Source: Ulvibacterium sp. (GTDB lineage: Bacteria > Bacteroidota > Bacteroidia > Flavobacteriales > Flavobacteriaceae). Taken from it: a stretch of 64,000 nucleotides of DNA. The notes under the pieces were generated by a model. That model was not told where the DNA came from and ran no database searches. It saw only the letters and a program-made list of their open reading frames with translations. The stretch covers positions 248,001 through 312,000 of the forward strand of contig NZ_JANQOO010000017.1 in assembly GCF_028285715.1 (NCBI RefSeq), in the 5' to 3' direction. The translations under genes and the position numbers were made by a program. This document shows, in pieces, positions 1 through 9,887 of the stretch (the first letter of the stretch is position 1; every line of letters begins with the position of its first letter).

Positions 1-28
1 CCCGGAGAATAAAAGCTCCGGGTTTTTT
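1..28 (+). terminator. Rho-independent terminator of an upstream gene
   Basis: CCCGGAG (1-7) pairs with CTCCGGG (16-22) over an 8-nt loop and is followed by six T residues. It would end a plus-strand transcript whose gene lies to the left of the window. The next gene (stop at 133) converges on it. Confidence 0.75.
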
Positions 29-132
29 GTTGATTCAATCCGTACATGGGGTCCTTATCGTTTTCATCTTGAAACAACAGGCCACCGGATTACCATTTTT
101 ACCTTGCTAGCTCCCCTTCTCTAAAAAGGAGT

Positions 133-576
133 CTATTCCGGCGAGATACTCTTTACACCTTCTATCACATAATCTCCTTCCTGTGAAGAACTTTTTCCGG
201 ACATTTTGCTTCCTTCAGCGGTCAAATTGACCGTAACCACCCCTCCTTCGATCATTAAGGTAAAACTTATGGTATTCTTTTTTACTGTGACGTTCTCACC
301 CCTGAAAGTCCCCATACCGGTCTGTACCTGAACCTGGTATTGGCCATCTTGCCCAACAATCAATATAAGACCTTTGTCATAACCTTCTGGAGCACCTATA
401 GCTTTATATTCCCAACCGCCAACCAAATTGTCACCGATTGCCAAAATTAGATTTTTGTCCGTTTGGGGGACCATTTCCTGTAACGGGAGGGTGGCATGTA
501 GGACAAAACAAAAACTGAATGCCAGAAAGGTCGGCATGCCAAAAATTCCTCGGATAGGGTTACATCGCTTTTTCAT
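133..576 (-). CDS. Small secreted protein of unknown function
   Basis: A 147-residue protein that I do not recognise. The N-terminus is basic (MKKR), then hydrophobic to about residue 30, consistent with a Sec signal peptide, so the mature ~115 residues probably act in the periplasm or at the surface. The mature part is rich in beta-prone Val/Gly/Thr segments ('GQYQVQVQTG', 'VTVKKNTISFTL', 'VVTVNLTAEGSKM'), which resembles small lipocalin-like or DUF4488-like beta proteins, but no family motif is decisive. It stands alone on the minus strand, with about 60 bp separating it from the next gene upstream. Confidence 0.6.
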   Translation of the reverse strand: MKKRCNPIRGIFGMPTFLAFSFCFVLHATLPLQEMVPQTDKNLILAIGDNLVGGWEYKAIGAPEGYDKGLILIVGQDGQYQVQVQTGMGTFRGENVTVKKNTISFTLMIEGGVVTVNLTAEGSKMSGKSSSQEGDYVIEGVKSISPE

Positions 577-636
577 CTGTATTAATTTAAAGGGATTGTA
601 CTTTGTACCGTTAATTTATAAAAATAAATTTGTTCG

Positions 637-1395
637 TTACGTTTTCGTAGATCTTATCTTTTCCTTGATCCTTACATAAATTAATTTCTTTTTTCCTCGC
701 GAATCCTCACGCCGCTCTATCTCAAAACCAGGTAATGAGGCAATCAATGGGGTTAGTTTTTGAAAACCGTAGTTGCGGGAATCGAAATTGGGTTGTTTTT
801 TTTGGAGCAGGCTGCCCACGTCACCTAAAAAGGCCCATCCATCATCATCGGCAACATCATCTATCGTGGTAGCAATCAGTTTGATTACCTTGGGCCCGAT
901 TTTATCCAAGTTACGCTTCGTTTTGCTCTTCCGGACAGTAGTGTCCGAAGCATCTTCTTCAGATCGATCCTTTAGGATTTCGAGGTAGATGAAACGATCG
1001 CAGGCTACTATAAAGGGATCTGGAGTCTTCTTTTCGCCGATTCCGAATACTTGCATTCCTGCTTCGCGAAGCCTAGTGGCCAAACGGGTAAAATCGCTAT
1101 CGCTGCTTACCAGACAAAACCCATTTACCTTGCCGGAATACAGAATGTCCATGGCATCGATTATCATAGCGGAATCCGTAGCGTTCTTCCCGGTAGTATA
1201 CCCATATTGTTGAATTGGGGTAATGGCATTTTCAAGGAGTACATTCTTCCATTTTCCCAAACGGGGATTAGTCCAATCCCCATAAATTCGTTTTATCGTG
1301 GGATTTCCGTATTTGGCGATTTCCTCCATCATTTCCTTTACGTACCCGGCTGGTATATTATCACCATCTATCAATACGGCCAGTCTTATGTCCAT
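637..1395 (-). CDS. NYN-domain (LabA/DUF88-like) protein with C-terminal OST-HTH/LOTUS domain
   Basis: 252 residues. The N-terminal half (about 1-140) is a PIN-like NYN domain: the 'LIDGDN' acidic strand near residue 8, 'TDSAMIIDAMD' near 92 and 'SSDSDFTRLATRLRE' near 115 supply the Asp cluster expected to bind Mg2+ for nuclease activity. The C-terminal part (about 165-245) reads like an OST-HTH/LOTUS winged helix ('GWAFLGDVGSLLQKKQPNFDSRNYGFQKLTPLI'), a predicted RNA-binding module. This is the usual architecture of bacterial LabA-like proteins, so a cytoplasmic RNase or RNA-binding role is likely but inferred. A TANNTTTG-type box (minus strand, 1442-1449) lies about 45 bp upstream. Confidence 0.88.
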   Translation of the reverse strand: MDIRLAVLIDGDNIPAGYVKEMMEEIAKYGNPTIKRIYGDWTNPRLGKWKNVLLENAITPIQQYGYTTGKNATDSAMIIDAMDILYSGKVNGFCLVSSDSDFTRLATRLREAGMQVFGIGEKKTPDPFIVACDRFIYLEILKDRSEEDASDTTVRKSKTKRNLDKIGPKVIKLIATTIDDVADDDGWAFLGDVGSLLQKKQPNFDSRNYGFQKLTPLIASLPGFEIERREDSRGKKKLIYVRIKEKIRSTKT

Positions 1396-1456
1396 GTCTA
1401 TCTCGTGAAAGTATACAAAGTACGGAGATTACAGCCAACTACAAAGGTATATATGA

Positions 1457-2581
1457 TTATTCTTGCTTTGAAATTACGAACTCCACGCGTCGGTTTTGTC
1501 CACGCCCAATTTCTGTAGTGTTATCGGCCACGGGTCTTGTACCACCATGTCCGTGCCATAAAATCCTTTCCTTAGGCAACCCCAGATGCACGAGGTAATC
1601 CGCTACGGATCTTGCCCTTTCCTTGGATAGGTGCTGATTGTACGCTAAGGAGCCTATGGAGTCCGTATGTCCATGAATTTGTATTTTGAGGGAGGCGTCA
1701 TCCGCTAGGTATTGGAAAATTTTGCGCACTTCAGTTTTCTCGTTATCCAATAATTGTGACCTATCAAATTCAAAAAGTACATTTTTAAAAATATGGATTT
1801 GATCCAATGCGATACCTTCAATTTTATCCGAAGGATTGTTCTCCACGGAAGCGTAATCTTTATTCATTTCTTCAACGGACTCAACCTTCAACATATCAAT
1901 ATAATAGTAGGCTCCCTTCTTGGCATAGCGTTTGGTCTTTAGAAACCTCGTACGGGAATTGTTCTTAAAGTTCCCAACGGTTACGAAACTTTCCCATCCT
2001 CTGCCCACAAATTCCATTTGTACCAAGACCCAACCTTGGGTATCCGCATAAAAATCAGTGTGTGAAATCTGAAAGGTGCGATATTTGTTTTCCTTGTTCT
2101 TATACAACACCGCCTTCGAGAGCTCCTTTCGCCTCGCAGATTGTAACTTATCCTTGGTAAACACCACACCAAATTCTTTCACGGCAAAGTCTGATTGTTC
2201 TGCCAGGCTCACGTAAAAGGAAATGCGATATCTTTTCCCGAGTTCCAAAGTCTGTGTTAGCTCGGCTTGAAGGTATTCCCGATAATCCTCCGGGGCATAC
2301 ATATAAAATCCGGCATAACCGGTGCCAAAATCCGCCGGTTGATTCCCATTAAAATTCCTGGGTGTACCCATGGCCGTACTGCAACCATTAAAATAGTCCG
2401 TGGAGCCTTTTGACGGTGTAGACCAGAATAGGACATCCTCATTGAAATTACCCAATCCCTTGGGACAGTTCGTATACATCTCAAAACTTGGGTTTTTTAC
2501 CAAATTTTGGGAAAATACAAGACCCGTGCTTGACATGTATAGTAGGATAATTCCAAGTATAGAAATTCGACGCAAACCCAA
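1457..2581 (-). CDS. OmpA family protein with large N-terminal surface or periplasmic domain
   Basis: 374 residues. Signal peptide to about residue 24 ('...STGLVFSQ'). Residues 25-240 form a beta-rich domain starting 'NLVKNPSFEMYTNCP', a pattern common in flavobacterial OmpA-like proteins and resembling carbohydrate-binding jelly rolls. Residues ~255-374 are an OmpA C-terminal domain: 'VLFEFDRSQLL', 'IQIHGHTDSIGS' and 'NQHLSKERARSVADYLV' contain the Asp and Arg that contact peptidoglycan diaminopimelate. It probably anchors the outer membrane to the wall. The start is TTG (complement of CAA at 2579-2581): a TAA stop lies four codons upstream and the first ATG would remove most of the signal peptide. 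Confidence 0.88.
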   Translation of the reverse strand: MGLRRISILGIILLYMSSTGLVFSQNLVKNPSFEMYTNCPKGLGNFNEDVLFWSTPSKGSTDYFNGCSTAMGTPRNFNGNQPADFGTGYAGFYMYAPEDYREYLQAELTQTLELGKRYRISFYVSLAEQSDFAVKEFGVVFTKDKLQSARRKELSKAVLYKNKENKYRTFQISHTDFYADTQGWVLVQMEFVGRGWESFVTVGNFKNNSRTRFLKTKRYAKKGAYYYIDMLKVESVEEMNKDYASVENNPSDKIEGIALDQIHIFKNVLFEFDRSQLLDNEKTEVRKIFQYLADDASLKIQIHGHTDSIGSLAYNQHLSKERARSVADYLVHLGLPKERILWHGHGGTRPVADNTTEIGRGQNRRVEFVISKQE

Positions 2582-2700
2582 CTCTTTTGTTTAACCACCT
2601 CTAAATTAAATATTTAGTGGTTCTTCTAAGATTCGTATCGATGAAAAACGGGTTTCTCCGTTGTGCAAAGCAGACTTTCCTAAATCTTTAAAGGAACAGC

Positions 2701-4458
2701 CTAAAAATCGAACTTATAGGTAGCGCCTCCAAGAATCTGGAAACCCTGTACCGGAAAGTTGGCCCACCGCTGGTAATTGTTGTTGGCAATATTGTTAGCA
2801 CGCACAAAAACCGACAATTGGTCATTTAACCGGTGACCTACATGGGCATTGGCATCAAAGAAACTATCCAATGTAAGTATGGTAGCCGGAAAATCCGAGG
2901 GTTCCACATTTTCAACAGCTACTGTGGCAAAGTCCTCGCGCTCGCCCACATAGAACAGATTGGCGCCCATATACCATTTTTCCCCGATTTGATAATCCAG
3001 AAAAAGTGAGCCTTGTAGATTCGGAAGGTTCCAAGCGGGATTATCCGTTTCCGTATCATAATCGTATATTTCGACATTGACCCCTAAGGAAAAGTTTCGG
3101 TTTACGTCCACATTCAATTCACCAAATACACCAATGGTCTTTATGTCATCGTAAAATACCTCAAAAGAATTGCCATAGTAATATCCTTTTTCATCGGTCC
3201 TAAAGGTATTTTGCGGGTTTAAGGTAAACAAGGGTCTTCGGTTCTCGGCCGTATAGGAGCCTTTGATATTATAACTCAAATTGGGCAATAATTGTCCCCG
3301 TAACCCCAAATAGGCATCGTATTGCCTGTCCGTAGGAACAATGGTCAGGGTGGGTGATACAAAAGGATTCTCCTCCACAAAACCATAATAGGAATTTTGC
3401 CTTAACTCGCCCTCGATACCACCGTAGACAATGGCCACCTCTTCCAATAAGCGATAGGATGCGGTTACGGCCGGATAGATATAAAAATTGCTGTCACTGC
3501 GTTCCGTATCCAATCCGTAAACCAAGTTTACCCCGAGATTTAAGGATAAATCGTCCCGGAACATGGTCAAGCTGGGGTTAATTCCAACCTGAAATTGGCT
3601 GTAGTTTATGCCGTTAAGATTAGCCGTGTTATTGACATCGGCATTTTCAAAACTTCCGTTTACATAGTCGACCTTGGCCTTAATGCCAAAAGACTCCTCG
3701 TTTAGGGGAAATTCAAATCCTGTAGTAAACACGGCCCTATTCTCCCCTGATTTTATGGCATCCCAAAATCGACGATATTCCAAGGATGCATTCTGGAAAA
3801 AGGAATCCTCCAGATTAACATGGCCGGATATTTCGGCCATATAATAATTTTGTCTTTCATCAATTGCATTTACCGTAGCCTCATCAAAAACACCTACAGG
3901 CAAGCCATACCAATTGTAGAGTTGATGCTGGACCCCCAAGTCAACACCCCAATCCAAATCCCGGTCCCTCTTTTTATAAGCCGCTTCCAACTCGGTATCG
4001 GAATAAATATTGTCCAAAACTACCCCATCTATATCCCCCCTAGAGGAATTATGATCCAGACCCAGTGTAAATCCTGACTCCCGGTCAATGGTCCTACTGG
4101 TATAAAACTTGGCCATTAAATTGGCCGGATTCCCCCCTCCTGCCGAAGCATAGGAATTGTACAATACCGGTGGTGGGGTCTTCTTTACCCTTGACGCCTG
4201 TCCCTTGGCCGGGGAAAAGGTAGAGGCTACGGGAACCGAGTTGATACTATAGGTAATATCTTTTTTCTGAAGCGCTATGGAATCATTGAACAACGGCACG
4301 GATTTGATCTTAAAGGCATCCGAAATGGTAGGGGTATATGCCTTGGTCACGGTCACGGTTTCGGTTCCGATATCATCCTGGCCCTCTTCCTGTCCCAAAA
4401 CGGCAAGGCAAACTCCCAAGAATAGCATAAGGCTTGTGGTAATCTGTTTTTGTATCAT
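2701..4458 (-). CDS. TonB-dependent-receptor-like outer-membrane beta-barrel without a plug
   Basis: About 585 residues from the ATG at 4458, which gives a clean signal peptide ending near 'CLAVLGQ'; an earlier ATG (4488) sits one base after the upstream stop codon and would add ten residues. A short N-terminal segment contains 'ETVTVTKAYTPTISDAFKI'. The rest is alternating aromatic/polar beta strands ending in Phe ('GGATYKFDF'), typical of an outer-membrane barrel. No carboxypeptidase-like or plug domain is visible, so it is shorter than a normal TonB receptor. It is translationally linked to the 1007-residue TPR gene upstream, which suggests the two work as an envelope complex. Confidence 0.82.
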   Translation of the reverse strand: MIQKQITTSLMLFLGVCLAVLGQEEGQDDIGTETVTVTKAYTPTISDAFKIKSVPLFNDSIALQKKDITYSINSVPVASTFSPAKGQASRVKKTPPPVLYNSYASAGGGNPANLMAKFYTSRTIDRESGFTLGLDHNSSRGDIDGVVLDNIYSDTELEAAYKKRDRDLDWGVDLGVQHQLYNWYGLPVGVFDEATVNAIDERQNYYMAEISGHVNLEDSFFQNASLEYRRFWDAIKSGENRAVFTTGFEFPLNEESFGIKAKVDYVNGSFENADVNNTANLNGINYSQFQVGINPSLTMFRDDLSLNLGVNLVYGLDTERSDSNFYIYPAVTASYRLLEEVAIVYGGIEGELRQNSYYGFVEENPFVSPTLTIVPTDRQYDAYLGLRGQLLPNLSYNIKGSYTAENRRPLFTLNPQNTFRTDEKGYYYGNSFEVFYDDIKTIGVFGELNVDVNRNFSLGVNVEIYDYDTETDNPAWNLPNLQGSLFLDYQIGEKWYMGANLFYVGEREDFATVAVENVEPSDFPATILTLDSFFDANAHVGHRLNDQLSVFVRANNIANNNYQRWANFPVQGFQILGGATYKFDF

Positions 4459-4489
4459 GTGTTCTCTCGTCTTAGAAACTTGGGTCATT

Positions 4490-7400
4490 TTAGTTGCCGT
4501 CGGTATTTATTGAAGAATTGCGCTGGGCTTCCTTGGCCTTGATGATGGCCAACTCGCCTTGGGCCTCTGTCACAATTTCCGGAAATTGGGAAAAATTGGC
4601 GATTACACTATCCAAAATATAGGTAGCTTGATAGGCATCGTCCAGGGCATAAAAGTTTTTGGCCATAATGATCAACCCTTTACCGCCCCACTCCTTATAG
4701 GCCGCATAATCCTTAGCCAATTTTTGTACGGCCGTATTGGAAGATTCGTGATCGCCAGACTTGTTTTTAAAGTAGGCGTCGTAATACAGGGCCTCTGCAG
4801 CTGTGCCGCCGGATGCAATTTTTAGTACGTCCTTGTACGCGGATTCTGCTTTTACCTCATCGCCCGTGGCCATGGCCGAGCGTGCGATCATAATTTGTGC
4901 ATCACTTTTGATGCGGTTGTCGATATTGCCATTGGCCAGTACCTTGTCCGCATATTCCAAAGTCTTTGGGTAATTCTTCTGGCCATAGTAGCCCTTCATT
5001 AAATTGGATTGTGCAAATGTTCGGTTTTGCTGAATGTTGGCCACATTTTCCAAACGTTCCAGATAGGGAAGTGCCGTATCGTATTCCTTTTCACCAATAT
5101 ATATCTCGCACACCCGGGTCAATGCCTGTTCACCATACTCACTGCCGCCCTTATCCGCCACAAAGACATAGTAGGGCAAGGCCTTTTCTTTTTCGCCCTT
5201 AGCAAAGTAAAGTTGTGCCAAATTAAAATTCGCTTGAGTCGCATGTAGGCCATTAGGGAACTGTTTCACGTATTTTTCATAGCCTTTGATGGCCGCATCC
5301 TTTTTGCCTTCCAGATTTTGTTTGTTGGCGGATTCAAAGGAGGCGTTGTCCAATTCGGAATCCGTAACTTCCACAAAATCCAAGTTCTCCACCCATGCCG
5401 CATATTCGTCCACGCGACCCATATCCACATAAATCAATTTAGCCGTGGCCACTGCCTGAATGGCCTCTTGGGTATTGGGATAATCCCTTACAACCGATTT
5501 GAACTTGCCCAAGGCCTGATCGTTTCGGTTGGCGTTGTAGTGTACAAGTCCCTGGCGCATCATGGCCTGGGGAACCAAGGAACTTCCCCTATACTCGTTA
5601 ATGAGTCCATTATAACTCTGCAGACCCTTTTGCTCTTCACCCGAAGTGATATAGGTATTGCCCAATTCAAAAAGGGCATCGTCCTTCAATGTAGATTTTG
5701 GATATCGCCGCACAAAGGAATTGAGTTCTTCGATCTTGGTATTTCCCCGGCCTATAAAACCATAACTCAACGCTTTGTGATAAGCGGCATAATCCTTTTG
5801 TGGTCCGCTAAGGGCCAAGGCCTTGTTATAGGTTTCTATGGCCGGCCAATATTTGCTGGTCACAAAATAACTGTCCCCTAAGCGTAAATAGGCGTCGTAC
5901 AGTTTTTGGGTATCCGCTGGACCGGACTGGGCATAGGCATTAAAACTGGATATGGTACTCCCATAATCCTTCAACTTAAAATAGGCGTAGCCCAGATTAT
6001 AGTCCATATCCTTATACTCCTCGGTAAACCGGGCACTAGGGTTCTGCTTAAATTGTAAGTAGCTGGCCAAGGCATCATCAAATCGGTTGAGCAGATAGAG
6101 CGATTCGGCTTTCCAATAATTGGCCCTGGCCTCGAAGAGGGCATCCTCGGCACCACCCAAAGACTTGTCAAAAATTTCGGCGGCCGCCGCATAATCCCCG
6201 TCAATAAAAAGTTCCGTCCCGAGATAGAACGCCACTTTCTGATAGGTAGCCCTGCTCGCAAAATTTCGGTTCTTCTCCAAAAGCTCCATAGCGCCCCTAA
6301 AGTTCTTTGAGGAGATATAGGAATCAACCAAAAGCTCTTGCATTTCCTGGGTATGTGCATCGTTGGGATAAAGTTCCAAATAATTGGAAATAACCTGGGG
6401 AACAGGTTCATAGGCATTTCCGATCTCATAGCTCAGCCGGGCGTAGTTCAAATACGCGTCCTTTTGGATCTCCGCCGAAAAATCCATCTGGGAAGCATTT
6501 CTAAAGGCGTTGAGGGCCTCTGACTTCTTTTCCAGGTTCAGATAGCATTCGGCCAAGTGATAATAGGCATTTTGGGAGACGCTATTGGTACCTCCGATAA
6601 TCTTGTTGAACTGCTGAATGGCGTTGGCAAAATCACCCTGTTTGTAATAACAATAGCCCAGTAGATAATAGTCCGTATTATTCCATTTTCCCCGCTTGCC
6701 CTTATATTCTTCCAAATAGGGAATGGCATTGGCATATTGACCCAAATTAAAGTAGCTCTCCCCGATAATTTTGTTAAGCTCGGAGATTTCCTTTCGGTTG
6801 GATCTGGGCAATTGTTTTTTGGCCAGGGCTATGGCCTCCTCGAACTTACCCAGTTTAAAGTTCATATCCGCCTGATAGTAGGAAAGCTTTTCTTCCAACA
6901 CCTCTTGGTCCGTAATCTGATCAAAACGTTCATTGGCGGTTTCATAGTCGTCTTGTTGATAGGAGATATAACCCAAATAGTATTTGGCCTGTGATCCGTA
7001 AACGGGAGAATTGGTCACTTTACTCAAGTAACGTTCGGCATCCTTAGGTTTTTTGGAGGAAAACAGGGAATAGCCATAATTGAAGTTAAACTTGTCCATC
7101 TCATTTCGGGAGAGTGCATTTTGATCCACTTTTTTGTACCATTTTAAGGCATAGGGATACTTTCCCGTTTCAAAATAGTATTCCGCTACATCGGCGAAAG
7201 CGGAATTCCGTTTGGTGGAAGTCGGGTATTTTTCCACAAAATCCTCCATAAGCCGGTCTGCCCCGTATTGGTTCAAACGCACTGCGGCATTGGCCTCGTA
7301 GTAGGCACTGTTGGCCTTGGTCTCCAAATCCCTGGTACTATTCTTTACTTTGGCAAAAATAGTCTGTGCCGCTTGGTACTGCTCGTTGTTATACAGGGCC

Positions 7401-7513
7401 AGCGCGTCTTGATACTCCTTCTTGTCGTGTGTGTAGATTTTGGTCTCCTGGGCGATTCCCAAGCAAAACATCCCCAGAAAAATGGGGACGAGTGCGGTAT
7501 TTTTTTTCAACAT
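4490..7513 (-). CDS. Large periplasmic tetratricopeptide-repeat protein
   Basis: 1007 residues with a signal peptide ('...FLGMFCLGIAQ', about 1-22). Almost the whole mature chain consists of TPR units: repeated blocks such as 'YYLGYISYQQDDYETANERF', 'YYLLGYCYYKQGDFANAIQQF' and 'ARLGDSYFVTS'-like helices, I estimate more than 20 repeats. Such proteins scaffold envelope complexes; BamD and CpoB are short examples of the fold. The downstream barrel gene starts around its stop codon, and ftsE is transcribed divergently about 200 bp upstream, suggesting a role in outer-membrane or division-linked envelope assembly. That role is inference. Confidence 0.88.
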   Translation of the reverse strand: MLKKNTALVPIFLGMFCLGIAQETKIYTHDKKEYQDALALYNNEQYQAAQTIFAKVKNSTRDLETKANSAYYEANAAVRLNQYGADRLMEDFVEKYPTSTKRNSAFADVAEYYFETGKYPYALKWYKKVDQNALSRNEMDKFNFNYGYSLFSSKKPKDAERYLSKVTNSPVYGSQAKYYLGYISYQQDDYETANERFDQITDQEVLEEKLSYYQADMNFKLGKFEEAIALAKKQLPRSNRKEISELNKIIGESYFNLGQYANAIPYLEEYKGKRGKWNNTDYYLLGYCYYKQGDFANAIQQFNKIIGGTNSVSQNAYYHLAECYLNLEKKSEALNAFRNASQMDFSAEIQKDAYLNYARLSYEIGNAYEPVPQVISNYLELYPNDAHTQEMQELLVDSYISSKNFRGAMELLEKNRNFASRATYQKVAFYLGTELFIDGDYAAAAEIFDKSLGGAEDALFEARANYWKAESLYLLNRFDDALASYLQFKQNPSARFTEEYKDMDYNLGYAYFKLKDYGSTISSFNAYAQSGPADTQKLYDAYLRLGDSYFVTSKYWPAIETYNKALALSGPQKDYAAYHKALSYGFIGRGNTKIEELNSFVRRYPKSTLKDDALFELGNTYITSGEEQKGLQSYNGLINEYRGSSLVPQAMMRQGLVHYNANRNDQALGKFKSVVRDYPNTQEAIQAVATAKLIYVDMGRVDEYAAWVENLDFVEVTDSELDNASFESANKQNLEGKKDAAIKGYEKYVKQFPNGLHATQANFNLAQLYFAKGEKEKALPYYVFVADKGGSEYGEQALTRVCEIYIGEKEYDTALPYLERLENVANIQQNRTFAQSNLMKGYYGQKNYPKTLEYADKVLANGNIDNRIKSDAQIMIARSAMATGDEVKAESAYKDVLKIASGGTAAEALYYDAYFKNKSGDHESSNTAVQKLAKDYAAYKEWGGKGLIIMAKNFYALDDAYQATYILDSVIANFSQFPEIVTEAQGELAIIKAKEAQRNSSINTDGN

Positions 7514-7714
7514 AGTGTTCTAACTATTTATCGATAACCGGATGTTATATACAGTAACGACAAATATCGTTCCTAAGTATATCCTAACCTTCAAAGAAAA
7601 AGATTTTTAAAAACGGTGTATTCCTTTTCCATAGGAACTTATTACTTTTATATCAACAAAGGAAGCGCCCCATAAAGGTTCCAAATACGAATTTTTAAAA
7701 TTAAAGGAACATCC

Positions 7715-8437
7715 ATGTCCGACCCCGATCCAATAACCCGTAACGAAGATAAAATGCCGGAAATGATCTTGGAATTGAAGGAGGCCTCCATTTTCCAAAA
7801 GGAAAGTATGATCCTTACCGAAGTAGATCTAACGGTACACAAAGGGGAATTCGTATACCTTATCGGGAAGACCGGAAGTGGCAAAAGTAGTTTTATGAAA
7901 ACCCTCTATGCCGATATTCCGCTAAGACAGGGGAATGGTACCATAGTAGGTTACGACCTAAGGTTGCTCAAAGAAAAGGATATCCCCTATTTACGCAGAA
8001 AACTGGGCATTGTTTTTCAGGATTTTAAATTGCTGCCCGATAGGAATATCAAGAACAATCTACTCTTTGTGCTCAAAGCCACGGGGTGGAAGGATCCGGC
8101 AAAAATGGACCAGCGGATCGAAGAGGTCCTGGACAAGGTAGGTATGAAGACCAAAGGGTTTAAATTTCCACATGAGATTTCCGGGGGGGAGCAACAACGT
8201 ATCGCCATTGCCCGTGCCCTCCTCAATGACCCGGAACTTATCCTGGCGGACGAACCGACCGGAAACCTGGACCCCCAGACGAGCGTAGAAGTAATGAAAG
8301 TGTTGCAGGATATCAATAAATCGGGGCGGACCATACTCATGGCCACCCATGACTACGCCTTGATCCTAAAATTTCCATCAAAAACCCTCAAATGCGATAG
8401 CAACCGTGTTTTTGAAGTGGTACAACGGGCGGTTTAA
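7715..8437 (+). CDS. ftsE: Cell-division ABC ATPase FtsE
   Basis: 240 residues, a complete ABC ATPase: Walker A GKTGSGKS (51-58), Q-loop 'VFQDFKLLP' (100-108), signature ISGGEQQR (155-162), Walker B LILADE (175-180) and H-loop His212. FtsE with its membrane partner FtsX controls peptidoglycan hydrolases at the division site. The short distance between Walker A and Q-loop, the '[11 protein letters not shown]' region and the length fit FtsE better than LolD or MacB ATPases. ftsX is not adjacent, which is common in Bacteroidota. The first ~14 residues ('[13 protein letters not shown]') are poorly conserved-looking, so Met14 or Met17 may be the true start. Confidence 0.88.
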   Translation: MSDPDPITRNEDKMPEMILELKEASIFQKESMILTEVDLTVHKGEFVYLIGKTGSGKSSFMKTLYADIPLRQGNGTIVGYDLRLLKEKDIPYLRRKLGIVFQDFKLLPDRNIKNNLLFVLKATGWKDPAKMDQRIEEVLDKVGMKTKGFKFPHEISGGEQQRIAIARALLNDPELILADEPTGNLDPQTSVEVMKVLQDINKSGRTILMATHDYALILKFPSKTLKCDSNRVFEVVQRAV

Positions 8438-8442
8438 TAGAA

Positions 8443-8790
8443 TTATTGATCGGACCAAACCGCCAACTCATTTTCGGATGGGTCGGCAAAATGGAACCGA
8501 CGACCGCCTGGGAAGGAAAAAATATCCTTGGTGATTTTTCCGCCGGCTTCCCTGATCCTGTTTTTTATAAAATCTAAATCGGTGTGGTATAAGACGATCA
8601 AGGCACCATTTACAATTTCGGTATTCGTTTTTTCAAAGCCACCCTCCAACCCGCTATCGGAAAAAGCGGTGTAGGTGGGCCCATAATCCGTGAAAGTCCA
8701 GCCGAAGGAGGCCTTATAGAATTCCTTTATTTCCTCAAGATCTCTTGCCTTGAACTCCACATAATTGATATGACTGTCCTTTATGTCCAT
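8443..8790 (-). CDS. VOC-family (glyoxalase/bleomycin-resistance fold) protein
   Basis: 115 residues, the size of one vicinal-oxygen-chelate unit pair. Family features include the opening 'INYVEFKARDLEEIKEFYKASFGW' (quoted here only in outline: a strand, then the D-x-x-x-x-x-x-FY helix) and the closing 'FHFADPSENELAVWS', whose Glu is the usual metal ligand position. Many small flavobacterial VOC proteins of this type have unknown substrates. It converges on ftsE, with only a few bases between the two stop codons, and is independent of it. Confidence 0.85.
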   Translation of the reverse strand: MDIKDSHINYVEFKARDLEEIKEFYKASFGWTFTDYGPTYTAFSDSGLEGGFEKTNTEIVNGALIVLYHTDLDFIKNRIREAGGKITKDIFSFPGGRRFHFADPSENELAVWSDQ

Positions 8791-8823
8791 GTTTATGGCA
8801 TTTTTGTCTTATACCGAATTCCT

Positions 8824-9336
8824 TTAATCCGTAAGTTCTTCATCCTTAAGATGTAATAGGATTAAGGTCAATACTATAAAGGTCACTATCCTTTCAGCGC
8901 TACTCAGTCCATTCCAGACAGTGCTCTGCCACATAGCGAACCATTCACCCCCGATTACCTCAAAACCGAAAAACCAAATGAGGACTCCAATAATAAGTCC
9001 GGCAATGGACCATTTCTTGGCGGCGTGAAAGGTGCTGGCCTCATTTTTTCGGTTTTTAAAGAGCACCCAACTTCCTTTTAGGCAACAAAATGCCATTACG
9101 GCTTCCAGGACAATCAGCAAAATATACCCAGTATGTATCAGTATTGGATTATTGATGTCCCGATACTGGATATTGCTATCGGGGAATATGGTGTCCATCT
9201 TTAGGACATGCTCTACAAAATTATAATTGGTATAGTAGTCGGTGGTATTTCCGATGACGATAATCAGGGCCATAATGCCTATCGCGAATACGGAAACAAT
9301 CTTTGCAATTCGAAGTAACAAAGGCGTTGGGTACAT
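8824..9336 (-). CDS. DUF2165-type small integral membrane protein
   Basis: About 170 residues from the ATG at 9336 ('MYPTPLLLRIAKIV'), which puts the first membrane helix at the N-terminus; the frame is open 57 bases further up but that extension lacks any signal. Four predicted helices: about 7-30, 67-88, 107-128 and 145-163. The extracellular loop 'GNTTDYYTNYNFVEHVLKMD' followed by 'DINNPILIHTGYILLIVLE' is characteristic of DUF2165 (predicted small integral membrane protein). Function unknown. It lies immediately upstream of the VOC gene on the same strand and may share its transcript. Confidence 0.8.
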   Translation of the reverse strand: MYPTPLLLRIAKIVSVFAIGIMALIIVIGNTTDYYTNYNFVEHVLKMDTIFPDSNIQYRDINNPILIHTGYILLIVLEAVMAFCCLKGSWVLFKNRKNEASTFHAAKKWSIAGLIIGVLIWFFGFEVIGGEWFAMWQSTVWNGLSSAERIVTFIVLTLILLHLKDEELTD

Positions 9337-9887
9337 TTCAATTGATTTTGGTGGTTGGTTAAAACAAGTCAAGTACGGAAGGTGCGAATCCAACTATTCG
9401 GATACAGTTACCAATTTTTCCATATCGCTATGTGGGCCATACGAATTTAGCATTTTTTCAATCGGTATTTACGGTCACACAAACTTGGTTTGCCGAAAGG
9501 AATGGAAGAAGTTCATTTTTTACATTGATTCGTGAAGGTGAAGGTCCAATTTTGTAAAAAAACGGCTTAAATTTCCAATTCATGGCTTTTATCCCATTTT
9601 AGAAGGTAATGTAAAACCTAAATCGCCACCTAAGGGGCTCAAGGGCCATTCTAAGAGCACATACCTCCTCTATGGCATTTCCAAGTTTTGAAAGGGAGCT
9701 TTCCATAGAAACAGGGAGATACAACCCAGCTTCATCAAAACGCTGTCAACCCGCGCTATACAAGCCTTCAAGGGGTGTTAAACTCTTCTTAAAGCTGTAA
9801 GATTATCGGTATTTATACGTCTTATTGGGTGTGTAAAAAGGGACGCCTATTGCGCCCATCACAAAAAACAAATAACGAAGTAAAAAG
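9337..9887. other. Long intergenic region without a recognisable gene
   Basis: About 550 bp between the DUF2165 gene (minus) and a small plus-strand ORF. No frame on either strand has coding character or a family match that I can see. The right part must hold the promoter and leader of the 40-codon ORF, but I could not identify a TANNTTTG box there. Confidence 0.5.

Noticed and set aside
5318..5881. Long plus-strand open frame opposite the TPR gene
   Set aside because: It lies antisense to a well-supported 1007-residue TPR coding region; the frame is a by-product of the codon bias there.
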